Part shown: one piece after another, positions 24,745-33,121 of the stretch
Position numbering within the stretch: position 1 is the first letter of the stretch
Layout of the letters: the number at the start of each line of letters is the position of its first letter
Source: Pseudoxanthomonas sp. PXM01
GTDB lineage: Bacteria > Pseudomonadota > Gammaproteobacteria > Xanthomonadales > Xanthomonadaceae
Direction: 5' to 3'
Length of the DNA stretch: 64,000 nt
NCBI RefSeq assembly: GCF_014851815.1
Contig: NZ_JACVAJ010000002.1
Location: 1,178,001 to 1,242,000 of the forward strand
The notes under the pieces: generated by a model
The model's database searches: none
Seen by the model: the letters and a program-made list of their open reading frames with translations, nothing else
Told to the model about the DNA's origin: nothing
Made by a program: the position numbers and the translations under genes

Positions 24745-26025
24745 TTAGGCCGCGATCCCCAATCTCGGCTGGATCACGCCACCCGCTTCCCGCTCTTTAA
24801 GCTCCATGATCCGTGGCGCCATGATCTTGGCCACTGCCTCGATCACAGGAACCACAACGGAGTTGCCAAACTGGCGGTAAGCCTGCGTGTCGCTCACAGG
24901 AATCTCAAAATCATCCGGAAAGCCCATGAGCCTTGCGCATTCGCGAGGCGTCAGACGGCGCGGTCGCTTACCCTTGCCCCGATGAATGAGGATTTCGCTC
25001 CCATCCTTGTAATAGCGCGCAGACAGGGTGCGCGTGGAGTGGTCAATGCCTGGCCGAACCAGTCCAAATCCAAAGCCATTCCCGGCAGCTTGGTGCTTGG
25101 CCGCATAAGCTTGCAAATACTCCCAGAGCTTAGGTGTGAGCGTGTATTTCTTACTCACCTGCGCCTTCTCGCCAGTAGTGTAGTGCCGCTCACACTCCTC
25201 ACTGCCATCCTCCGGGTGGAGGATGCTGGCAATGTCAGGACCGACTTCCGGTAGACGCAGATCCTTGAACGTGAAATCAGTGTCCTCGCGGAAGCCCACG
25301 ATGATGATGCGCTCGCGATGCTGTGGCACGAAGCGCTTACCGTCGATGACTTGATGAAAGATCTTGTAGCCGAGTTCAACTTCGAGAACATGCTTGATCA
25401 CGCGGAACGTGTTCCCGCCATCATGGCTCACCAGGTTCTTCACGTTTTCGAGCAAAAAAGCCTTCGGCCTCTTGGCAGCAATGATCTGCTGGATGTCGAA
25501 AAACAGCGTGCCTTGCGTTGTGCACTCAAATCCGTGAGGTCGCCCTAATGCGTTCTTTTTGCTCACTCCGGCAATAGAAAACGGCTGGCAGGGAAACCCG
25601 GCAAGCAGGACATCGTGGTCCGGAACTGAGGCCGGGTCGACCTTGGTGATATCTCCCGTGATGGCATGCTCGTCGCGGAAGTGGTTCTGGTAGGTCTGCT
25701 GGGAGAACTCGTTCCACTCGCTCGTGAACACACATCGCCCGCCGGCCCTTTCGAAACCCAGCCGGATACCGCCAATCCCGGCGAAGAGATCGATGAAGGT
25801 GAAATCTCCGGCCCCAGGATCAGAGACCCTGGGCGCCAGCAGCTCGCGCAAGCGGGCGTCGAGCATGGGCGGGAACGGCGTCTCGCCGCTGCGCCAGCGT
25901 CCGATCTGACGCTCGCTGCGCCCAAGTTGCTGGGAGAGTCCCCGTATCCCAAACCGGCCGATCGCCACTTCAAGCGTGTCGCGGCATTCCATAGTATCGA
26001 GGTCTCTGGGAAGAATTTCGGACAT
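24745..26025 (-). CDS. dcm: Dcm / M.EcoRII-type cytosine-5 DNA methyltransferase
   Basis: 426 residues with the ordered C5-methylase motifs: I FIDLFAGIGGIRLGF, IV with the catalytic Cys in GFPCQPFSIAG, VI LLENVKNL, VIII QHRERIIIVG, IX RRLTPRECARLMGFPDDF and X YRQFGNSVVVPVIEAV. The pairing with Vsr and EcoRII makes CCWGG the expected target. The N-terminal ~75 residues (GIRGLSQQLGRSERQIGRWR) look like a helix-turn-helix, as in M.EcoRII/M.SsoII-type enzymes that repress their own promoter. It is the first gene of the leftward operon and is divergent from the DISARM-like operon. ATG 26025 is preferred as it includes this domain. Confidence 0.93.
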   Translation of the reverse strand: MSEILPRDLDTMECRDTLEVAIGRFGIRGLSQQLGRSERQIGRWRSGETPFPPMLDARLRELLAPRVSDPGAGDFTFIDLFAGIGGIRLGFERAGGRCVFTSEWNEFSQQTYQNHFRDEHAITGDITKVDPASVPDHDVLLAGFPCQPFSIAGVSKKNALGRPHGFECTTQGTLFFDIQQIIAAKRPKAFLLENVKNLVSHDGGNTFRVIKHVLEVELGYKIFHQVIDGKRFVPQHRERIIIVGFREDTDFTFKDLRLPEVGPDIASILHPEDGSEECERHYTTGEKAQVSKKYTLTPKLWEYLQAYAAKHQAAGNGFGFGLVRPGIDHSTRTLSARYYKDGSEILIHRGKGKRPRRLTPRECARLMGFPDDFEIPVSDTQAYRQFGNSVVVPVIEAVAKIMAPRIMELKEREAGGVIQPRLGIAA

Positions 26026-26173
26026 TTTGGCTGACTGGATTCCCGCCGGTCAATTCGGCGTCTCGTGGAGGAGTGCGACCATGACAGCCACTCGTCGCCA
26101 GACTTGAGATTGGGTGCTGGGAGGATCGTCTCCGACCAGCTACGCTCGACTGGCGCGACTAGGGAGGGGATGC
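26026..26173. promoter_or_regulatory. divergent promoter region of both defence operons
   Basis: 148 bases separate the methylase ATG (leftward) from the helicase GTG (rightward), so both promoters must lie here. On the plus strand GGAGGAG precedes ATG 26081, which opens an 8-codon frame ending at 26107; this could be a leader peptide or a chance frame. No sure -35/-10 pair was assigned. The methylase N-terminal HTH is a candidate for binding this region. Confidence 0.45.
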
Positions 26174-28222
26174 GTGTCAGGGGAAGAAGTAGAGGTTCGC
26201 GTTCGCGAGAACGGCAGGGTCATAGCCACCATCCAGCGGCCACTGCGGGAACTCGACGGGAAGCCGGCGATCACCTTCCGCAAGCGGCTCTGGCTGCTGA
26301 ACGGCAACTCCATCGAGATCGGTGGGACCGCTGCAACGCCTGTCCCGCCGCCAGCTCCGCCTCAGCCGCCTGCCGAGGCCGAGGAGGTGTTCGAGCGGGA
26401 GGTTCGGGTGCGCGCCCCGCCCCCGCCCCCGCTGCCACCGGAGACCGAGGACCTTGGCGCGAACGCGCCGACCTGGCAGGATGACCCGGTCGCCGAGCCG
26501 CCGGATGCTCGTCTCATCGTTGACGCCGGCCCTGGCACCGGCAAGACGCATGCGGCCTGCGCGCGCGTAGCGGCGATGGTCGGTAGCGGCATCCCCGCCT
26601 CCCGCATCTGCCTGGTGAGCTTCACCCGCACCGCCGTCGTCGAGATCCGAAACCGCATTGCGCGTGCACTGGAAGAGCCAGGCGACGCCGCGAGCGTTCG
26701 CATCATCACGCTCGACGCATTCGCGTGGGCCGTCCACTCGGGCTTCATGAAAGAAGCGCGCCTCACCGGCAGCTACGAAGACAACATCAACGCCGCATTG
26801 AAACTGCTACGAGAGGATGAGGATGTGCGCGACGATCTGGCGCGCATCGAGCACCTGATCGTTGATGAGGCGCAGGACATCGTCGGTCCCCGCGCCGATC
26901 TCGTCTTGGCGATGGTGGACGGTCTCAACGCCGACAGCGGGATCACGGTCTTCGCCGACCGCGCCCAGGCGATCTACGCTTTTGCCGAAGGCGAAGATGA
27001 CTCCAAGGGCACGAACTTGCTTGACGCGCTGGCGGCGCGTGGCTTTCGCCAGATGCAGTTGACCGAAGTGCATCGCACGGCGGACCCGAACCTCCTCGCT
27101 ATCTTCACTGTGCTGCGCCGCGACCTCCTGTCTGGCCGCAAAGCCAACATCGAAAAGCACGTCAAGAGCGAGATTCGGCGACTGGCCCATGCGGATGCCG
27201 GCGAAGTGGCAAATCTGAAACTCGATACGCTGCCAGATGATGCGCTCGTTCTCATGCGCAACCGTATGGACGTCCTAATCGCGTCGAGCCATGCCGGGCT
27301 TCTGCCGCACCGCCTGCGGCTGTCCGGAATGCCCATCTGCGTGCGGTCTTGGGTCGCACAGATGTTCTGGGACCACACCCAGCGGCGGATCACCCGCGAC
27401 GATTTTGAGAAGCGCTGGCACGAGCGCGACATCCAGGCACCGTTCGACAGTGCTGAGGCGTGGAGCCGCTGCGTGGAAGTGGCCGGAGACTCCGTTCATG
27501 TCGTTGATCTCCATGCGCTGAGAAGAGTGCTGGCGCGCACTAACCCGCCGATGCAGTTCTGCACCCCCGAGTTCGGCACCGCTGGACCGATCCTTGGCAC
27601 CATCCATGCCAGCAAGGGTCGCGAAGCGCCCATTGTCTATCTCTATTTGCAGGAAACCGCGAACGCTGACGAGACGGGCGAAGAGTCGCGCGTTATGTTC
27701 GTTGGTGCTACCCGCCCGCGCGAGCGCTTGGTGGTGGGCACGACAGGCGCGCCAAGCGGAACAAAGGTCAATGGCCGCGTGTGGCGCCGCACTGGCACCT
27801 CGATCCAGGTCGAGGTGGGGCGTCCACACGATATCGAGCCGCCAGGTCTTGTGGGGCGCCCGTTCTTTGCCCGGCAGGAAGACGCCCTCACCGCGCAGGC
27901 GGCATGGGCGAATCAGCCCCGCCGCCCTCGCTTAATGTTGCGCGCGGAGTCGACCGTGGGCTGGCAGTTCACCATCAACGATGGAGAGCAGCGGCTGGGC
28001 GGGCTAAGCGAGCGCTTTCGCGCCGACGTGGGAAAGATTGCCTGGCATCTCAACAAGTCGATCAGTTGGCTCGCCTACGGCCGCTCGATCGGTCTTCGCA
28101 CGATGGTCGTTGCCCCCGACAGCCCTCACCTCGAAACCATGCTCGAACCGTGGAAGTCGAGCGGCTTTCTCTATGCGCCGCTTCTGACCTCGTTCTCTCC
28201 CACCAAACCTAAGTCCCGCTGA
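26174..28222 (+). CDS. UvrD-like superfamily 1 helicase, first gene of DISARM-like operon
   Basis: 682 residues from GTG 26174 (AGGGAGGGG five bases upstream); the frame stays open to 26114. The N-terminal ~70 residues form a small beta-rich domain, then a Pro-rich linker (VPPPAPPQPPAEAEE, APPPPPLPPE). SF1A helicase motifs follow: I DAGPGTGKTHAA (~117), II VDEAQD (~230), III FADRAQAIYAF, V GTIHASKGREAPIVYL and VI VMFVGATRPRERLVVG. The C-terminal ~140 residues are a separate domain. The stop TGA overlaps the next ATG by one base. UvrD-like helicases of this kind are frequent in defence loci; they are not part of the described DISARM core. Confidence 0.85.
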   Translation: MSGEEVEVRVRENGRVIATIQRPLRELDGKPAITFRKRLWLLNGNSIEIGGTAATPVPPPAPPQPPAEAEEVFEREVRVRAPPPPPLPPETEDLGANAPTWQDDPVAEPPDARLIVDAGPGTGKTHAACARVAAMVGSGIPASRICLVSFTRTAVVEIRNRIARALEEPGDAASVRIITLDAFAWAVHSGFMKEARLTGSYEDNINAALKLLREDEDVRDDLARIEHLIVDEAQDIVGPRADLVLAMVDGLNADSGITVFADRAQAIYAFAEGEDDSKGTNLLDALAARGFRQMQLTEVHRTADPNLLAIFTVLRRDLLSGRKANIEKHVKSEIRRLAHADAGEVANLKLDTLPDDALVLMRNRMDVLIASSHAGLLPHRLRLSGMPICVRSWVAQMFWDHTQRRITRDDFEKRWHERDIQAPFDSAEAWSRCVEVAGDSVHVVDLHALRRVLARTNPPMQFCTPEFGTAGPILGTIHASKGREAPIVYLYLQETANADETGEESRVMFVGATRPRERLVVGTTGAPSGTKVNGRVWRRTGTSIQVEVGRPHDIEPPGLVGRPFFARQEDALTAQAAWANQPRRPRLMLRAESTVGWQFTINDGEQRLGGLSERFRADVGKIAWHLNKSISWLAYGRSIGLRTMVVAPDSPHLETMLEPWKSSGFLYAPLLTSFSPTKPKSR

Positions 28223-31200
28223 TGTCCGCCCGCGACGCACTCATTGAACGCCTTGCCATTGACCTGATTGGCCCGTTTACGCCTGACGAAACTGTTGACG
28301 CCAAGCCATCCGACATCTACCTCACCGGCATCCTGTGGCCGCAGAACCTCGTGCTCCCGCCCGAGCAGGACGAGCGCCTTGCGGTGGCAGGCGGGGACGG
28401 CGATAGCAACGAAGAGAGCGACGAGTCATCCCAGCCGCCCGCGGCGCAGATGCGACGCCCTTCAACCGCCGGAATTTCCTTCGCCTGCGCATCCGGCGAC
28501 GACGCCGCGCCGCGCGTGCTCGTGGAGATCGCTTGCGGGCGCTACCAGCCGCATCCGGAAGAGAAAGACAAGTGGAACCGGGTGGACATCGCGCTCCCGC
28601 CGATCGAGATCGAACTCACCCCGGGCAATCACGACATTCTCTTGGCGGAGGTCGACGTCGCAGGCGTTCGCCTGAATGTGCGGGTTCTGCCTTTCGAGGC
28701 CGGCGTGCTGGCCACCATCACGCTGGTCAACGGCTCGACGCCTGATCGCAGCCGCGAGGCGATCGAGACCTCAACGCTCTTCCAGACAAGTCTCGCGATC
28801 CGCGCTACGAGTGGCTCCCGCCTTATCACGCGCCCGAGCCGCAAGGCCGCCATCGACGCCGATGACCGCTCGAACGCGCTCCTCTTCCGACGCTCTCGTG
28901 AATACGCCACCGGCCACACCTGCTCGGCGCAGTGGGACGCGGGCACCGAAGGGCGCGAGATCGACGCCGTGCGGACGGCTTGGATCCCCGAGGCCACTTC
29001 CCCCGCTGTCAGCCCCGATGGCTCGCGCCACTTCGCAGGCCTAGCAAAGTCCGGCTCGCTGGCAGCAGCCACTCTTGCGCAGAGCACGGATGGCGAACTG
29101 GTTGGCCATCTTGGCGCGCTCTGCGACGCCTACGCCACGTGGCTGGACGATCAGCGCGCGACTCTTAAAGACATTCCAGCGCCTCTTGTGGAAACCGCCA
29201 ACGCGCATCTTGATGAGATCGCGCATGTGCTTGGGCGGATGCGCCGCGGCGTCGATCGGCTGTTGTCAGATGGCGCGATGGCGGAAGCGTTTCGGCTTGC
29301 CAACCTCGCGATGGAGACGCAGCGGGTCTGGGGCGGCTCGTCGCTCGTCTGGCGCCCCTTCCAGCTTGGATTCCTGCTCCTTTCGATGGAGTCCACCCTC
29401 GATCCCCAGCACGCCGATCGGAGCGTGATGGATCTCCTTTGGTTCCCAACCGGCGGCGGCAAGACCGAGGCCTATCTGGGCCTCGTGGCCATGGTGGCTT
29501 TCCATCGCCGCCTTGTTGGCGCGCGGCCCGAGGACGGCGATGGCGTCGCCTGCATTATGCGCTACACGCTGCGCCTCCTCACCACGCAGCAGTTCATCCG
29601 CGCCGCGGCCACGATCTGCGCATGCGAGGCGATCCGGAGGGGCACAGTCAACTCTGGACGGAAGCTGGTGCTTGGAAAAGCACCCTTCTCGCTCGGCCTC
29701 TGGGTCGGAGGGGACGCAACACCGAACTCCCGAAAGATCGCGTTTGATAACAAAGGTGATGCATTCAAGCCCCAGGCCCGCCAGCTCACCAAATGCCCGT
29801 GCTGCAACGCCGACCTCGACTATGTCCAGCGGCGCGACACTGACCCGGTCGTCGTCGAATGCCGCACTGCTGCATGCGCGCTATCCAAGGCGCCGCTTCC
29901 GGTGTTCACGGTGGACGAGGACATCTATCAGCAGCGGCCGACGATGCTGCTGGGAACCGTCGACAAGTTCGCGCAGATCGTCCGAAACCCGGCGTCGCGC
30001 GCGCTCTTTGGTATTGGCACGCCCATGCAGCCGCAGCTCATCCTCCAAGACGAGCTCCACCTGATCGCAGGCCCGCTGGGCACGCTCACCGGTCTTTACG
30101 AGACAGCCGTCGACATCATCCTCTCCGACAACGGCAGCCCACCCAAGATCGTGGGCTCGACGGCCACGATCCGCCGCGCGGGCGAGCAGGTGCGCGCCCT
30201 CTTCGATCGCGATACCTGCCAGTTCCCCCCACCAGGCCTAGATGCCCAGGATTCGGGCTTCGCCGTGCAAGACACTGAGCTCGCGGGCAGGCGCTACATC
30301 GGCCTTACCACGGCTGGCCGGTCTGCCAAGTTCACGCTACAAGCCGTCTCTGCCTCGCTCATGCATGGCGCGCTGCACGCACTGAACCCTGAGGAGCGCG
30401 ACCCTTACTGGACGCTCCTCGCCTACTTCAACTCGCTTCGCGAGCTGGGCGGCGCGCTCGTGCTGATGCAAGACGACGTTTCAGACACCATCGCCCTTCT
30501 CGCGACGCGCGCAGGCACGCAGCCGCGCCAGCTGTCGGAGATCGAGGAGCTCACCTCTCGCCGCACGCAGGCAGAGATCCGCGACATGCTCGACAAGCTC
30601 GCCGTGCGCGTGGATCAGCCCGGCGCCGTGGATGTCGTGCTCGCCACCAACATGGTGAGCGTGGGCGTCGACATCCCGCGTCTCGGCCTAATGCTCGTGA
30701 ATGGCCAGCCGAAGACGATGGCTGAATACATCCAGGCCACGAGCCGCGTAGGCCGCGGCAAGGTCGAGGGACTCGTAGTTGCACTCCTCAACAATGCCAA
30801 GCCCCGCGACCGCTCGCATTACGAGACATTTAGCACCTGGCACTCGATGCTGTATCGCTTCGTTGAGGCCACGAGCGCAACGCCCTTTGCCTCGCGTGCG
30901 CGCGACCGGGCGCTCCATGCCGTCCTCGTTGCACTCGTGCGCCACCTGATCCCCGAGATGCTCGAAGAGCCTGCGTGGTCGGACAAAAGCATAGCCCGCG
31001 CCCGCCAGCTGATTGATCTGGTCGTGGCACGCGCGGGCAGGATCGACGCCGACGAAGTGGGCGTGCGCGATGAGCTGCACCGCCGCCTCGACGCATGGAT
31101 CCGCCGGGCGCCCGAGATCTACTGGAAGAAGAAGGGCTCGCGCGCCGCGCCGCTGATGCAGAGCGCCGAAGAGGCGGCGGCGCGCCGGGCCACTGGCCGG

Positions 31201-31305
31201 GTCGTAGGCCAAGCGTGGCCGACCCCGAACTCCATGCGCGGTGTGGAACCCGCTACGCCCTACCGTCTCGTGCCCGGCCTGAGGAACAACGATGTCGCGC
31301 AATAA
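28222..31305 (+). CDS. drmA: DrmA-like DISARM helicase
   Basis: 1027 residues. The family is DrmA, the large superfamily 2 helicase of DISARM. Motifs: Walker A LLWFPTGGGKTEAYLGL (~406-421), QLILQDELHLIAGPLG with DELH at ~610, IVGSTATIRR motif III, VVLATNMVSVGVDIPRLGLM near 805, and AEYIQATSRVGRG (~834-846) as motif VI. Cysteines CPCCNADLDY and VECRTAAC (525-551) may bind zinc. The N-terminal ~400 residues are specific to this family. It overlaps the upstream and downstream genes (1 and 14 bases), so all four are made together. Role: DNA translocation, with DrmB, on incoming DNA. Confidence 0.87.
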   Translation: MSARDALIERLAIDLIGPFTPDETVDAKPSDIYLTGILWPQNLVLPPEQDERLAVAGGDGDSNEESDESSQPPAAQMRRPSTAGISFACASGDDAAPRVLVEIACGRYQPHPEEKDKWNRVDIALPPIEIELTPGNHDILLAEVDVAGVRLNVRVLPFEAGVLATITLVNGSTPDRSREAIETSTLFQTSLAIRATSGSRLITRPSRKAAIDADDRSNALLFRRSREYATGHTCSAQWDAGTEGREIDAVRTAWIPEATSPAVSPDGSRHFAGLAKSGSLAAATLAQSTDGELVGHLGALCDAYATWLDDQRATLKDIPAPLVETANAHLDEIAHVLGRMRRGVDRLLSDGAMAEAFRLANLAMETQRVWGGSSLVWRPFQLGFLLLSMESTLDPQHADRSVMDLLWFPTGGGKTEAYLGLVAMVAFHRRLVGARPEDGDGVACIMRYTLRLLTTQQFIRAAATICACEAIRRGTVNSGRKLVLGKAPFSLGLWVGGDATPNSRKIAFDNKGDAFKPQARQLTKCPCCNADLDYVQRRDTDPVVVECRTAACALSKAPLPVFTVDEDIYQQRPTMLLGTVDKFAQIVRNPASRALFGIGTPMQPQLILQDELHLIAGPLGTLTGLYETAVDIILSDNGSPPKIVGSTATIRRAGEQVRALFDRDTCQFPPPGLDAQDSGFAVQDTELAGRRYIGLTTAGRSAKFTLQAVSASLMHGALHALNPEERDPYWTLLAYFNSLRELGGALVLMQDDVSDTIALLATRAGTQPRQLSEIEELTSRRTQAEIRDMLDKLAVRVDQPGAVDVVLATNMVSVGVDIPRLGLMLVNGQPKTMAEYIQATSRVGRGKVEGLVVALLNNAKPRDRSHYETFSTWHSMLYRFVEATSATPFASRARDRALHAVLVALVRHLIPEMLEEPAWSDKSIARARQLIDLVVARAGRIDADEVGVRDELHRRLDAWIRRAPEIYWKKKGSRAAPLMQSAEEAAARRATGRVVGQAWPTPNSMRGVEPATPYRLVPGLRNNDVAQ

Positions 31306-33121
31306 ACTTGGCGATCTGCGCCGCAGCGCGGCAGCGTCTCTCTTCGGACCCGGCGCCGTGATCGATTTCCGCGCGGGGGATGCGCCGATCTCGGCCGTCG
31401 CGGCTGGCCTTGAAGAGTGGGACCGGAACTTCCCGCCTGCCGGGATGCGAAACGAGCAGACCGTGCTCGAAGCACGGCTCCAAAAGAAGCTCGGTGTGCA
31501 GGGCTTTCGTCTCCCTCCGGTGTCGGCCGAGGAGTTCAATCGGCCCGATAGCAAGGCACTTGTGGCCGTGCGCTTCCCAAACTGGCTGCAATGCCCGCAG
31601 TGCAGCCGCCTTGCCGAGTCGCGCGCGTGGTCGGATGAAGCGGGCCAGCCCGGCCTCTACTGCGCGCAGTGCACGCAGCGTATGCCCGGGCGGCGCAAGG
31701 TGTGGGTGGTGCCGGTTCGCTTCGTGATGGCCTGCGAGGCAGGCCATCTTGATGAATTCCCTTGGCACTCCTGGGTGCGCCACAAGGAAGGCTGCCAGAA
31801 GCGCACCTTCCTAAGTCTCGTTTCCGAGCGTGCCGGGCTTGCCGGCCTGATCCTCAGCTGCCCCAGTTGCCATGCCCGCCGCTCAATGGATCGGGTGTTT
31901 TCCGAGGAGACCTGGGAGACCTTCCCCAACTGCCGTGGTCGAAGGCCCTGGCTCGCGGGCGGGGACGAGACCTGTGATCACAAGGCACGCGCTGTCCAGC
32001 GCGGCGCATCCAATCTTTACTTTCCTGTGGTTGAGTCTGCACTGAGCATCCCGCCATGGTCCGATCAGATTCAGGAAGCAATGGGTGTGATGTGGGACCA
32101 GTTCATGCACGTCGAGGACCCCGACGAGCGCGCCCTGCTGGTGAAGATCCTCGCAAAGAACGAGCTCAAACCGGTGCTGGCGGAGCTCGGGCTGACGCCC
32201 GAGGAATTCGCTGATCTCCTAAATCGCCGTATGGCGTCGCATGAGCAGATTGACGTCGAGAATCTTCGGGGCGAGGAGCACCGCCAGTTCACCAGTGGCG
32301 TTGCGGACCACGGTCCGGATCGTGAGTTTGAGATGCGGCCCCACGCCGTGCCGGCTGCGCTCTCGCATTGGTTTTCCCACCTGGTGCGCGTCGTGCGCCT
32401 TCGTGAAGTGAGCGCCTTGAAGGGTTTCACCCGCATCCACCCGCCGGGCGACCCTGACTCGCCCAACTACGCGCAGCTTTCGGTGCGTGGCCTTGGATGG
32501 CTACCCGCCATCGAAGTGCGCGGTGAAGGCATCTACCTGGAACTCAAAACTGACGCCTTGACGCGCTGGGAAACGCAGGCTGGCGTCGTCGAGCGCATTC
32601 GTTCGCTGGATGAGCGCTATCAGGCAGACTGGAAGCAGCGCTTTGGGGACGAGAAGCCACCTCGCCCGATCACCCCGAGGCGCGTTCTGGTGCATACCCT
32701 CGCCCACGCACTGATGCGCCAGCTCACGCTCGACTGCGGCTATTCATCGACCGCGCTTCGCGAACGGCTCTATGTCGATCACGGCGACGCGCCAATGGCG
32801 GGCCTGCTTATCTATACGGCGACCACCGATGACGACGGCACGCTCGGCGGTTTGCAGCGCGAAGGGACGCCCGAGCGGATGGAGCGCACGATCCAGGCGG
32901 CCATCCATGCCCAAGCGTGGTGCTCGTCCGATCCTCTCTGTATCGAGGATCTTCTCGCTGGCGAGACCGGTATGTCCCTCGCTGCCTGCCATGCCTGTGT
33001 CCTCTCGCCTGAAACCTCGTGCGAGGACTTCAACCAGTTCCTCGACCGCGCGCTTCTGGTCGGCTCCCCTGCCGATCCCTCGCTCGGCTTCTTTCATACG
33101 CTTGTGGAAGGACACCATTAA
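31292..33121 (+). CDS. drmB: DrmB-like DUF1998 protein
   Basis: 609 residues. The N-terminus (LRRSAAASLFGPGAVIDF) is the characteristic DrmB opening. Zinc-binding cysteine pairs: C101/C104 (CPQC), C124/C127 (CAQC) and C190/C193 (CPSC), with more at 148 and 168. The C-terminal DUF1998 region contains LVHTLAHALMRQLTLDCGY and a last Cys group CSSDPLCIED ... SLAACHACVL. DrmA and DrmB form the DNA-loading complex in known DISARM systems. Starts inside the end of drmA and its TAA overlaps the next ATG (TAATG). Confidence 0.87.
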   Translation: MSRNKLGDLRRSAAASLFGPGAVIDFRAGDAPISAVAAGLEEWDRNFPPAGMRNEQTVLEARLQKKLGVQGFRLPPVSAEEFNRPDSKALVAVRFPNWLQCPQCSRLAESRAWSDEAGQPGLYCAQCTQRMPGRRKVWVVPVRFVMACEAGHLDEFPWHSWVRHKEGCQKRTFLSLVSERAGLAGLILSCPSCHARRSMDRVFSEETWETFPNCRGRRPWLAGGDETCDHKARAVQRGASNLYFPVVESALSIPPWSDQIQEAMGVMWDQFMHVEDPDERALLVKILAKNELKPVLAELGLTPEEFADLLNRRMASHEQIDVENLRGEEHRQFTSGVADHGPDREFEMRPHAVPAALSHWFSHLVRVVRLREVSALKGFTRIHPPGDPDSPNYAQLSVRGLGWLPAIEVRGEGIYLELKTDALTRWETQAGVVERIRSLDERYQADWKQRFGDEKPPRPITPRRVLVHTLAHALMRQLTLDCGYSSTALRERLYVDHGDAPMAGLLIYTATTDDDGTLGGLQREGTPERMERTIQAAIHAQAWCSSDPLCIEDLLAGETGMSLAACHACVLSPETSCEDFNQFLDRALLVGSPADPSLGFFHTLVEGHH

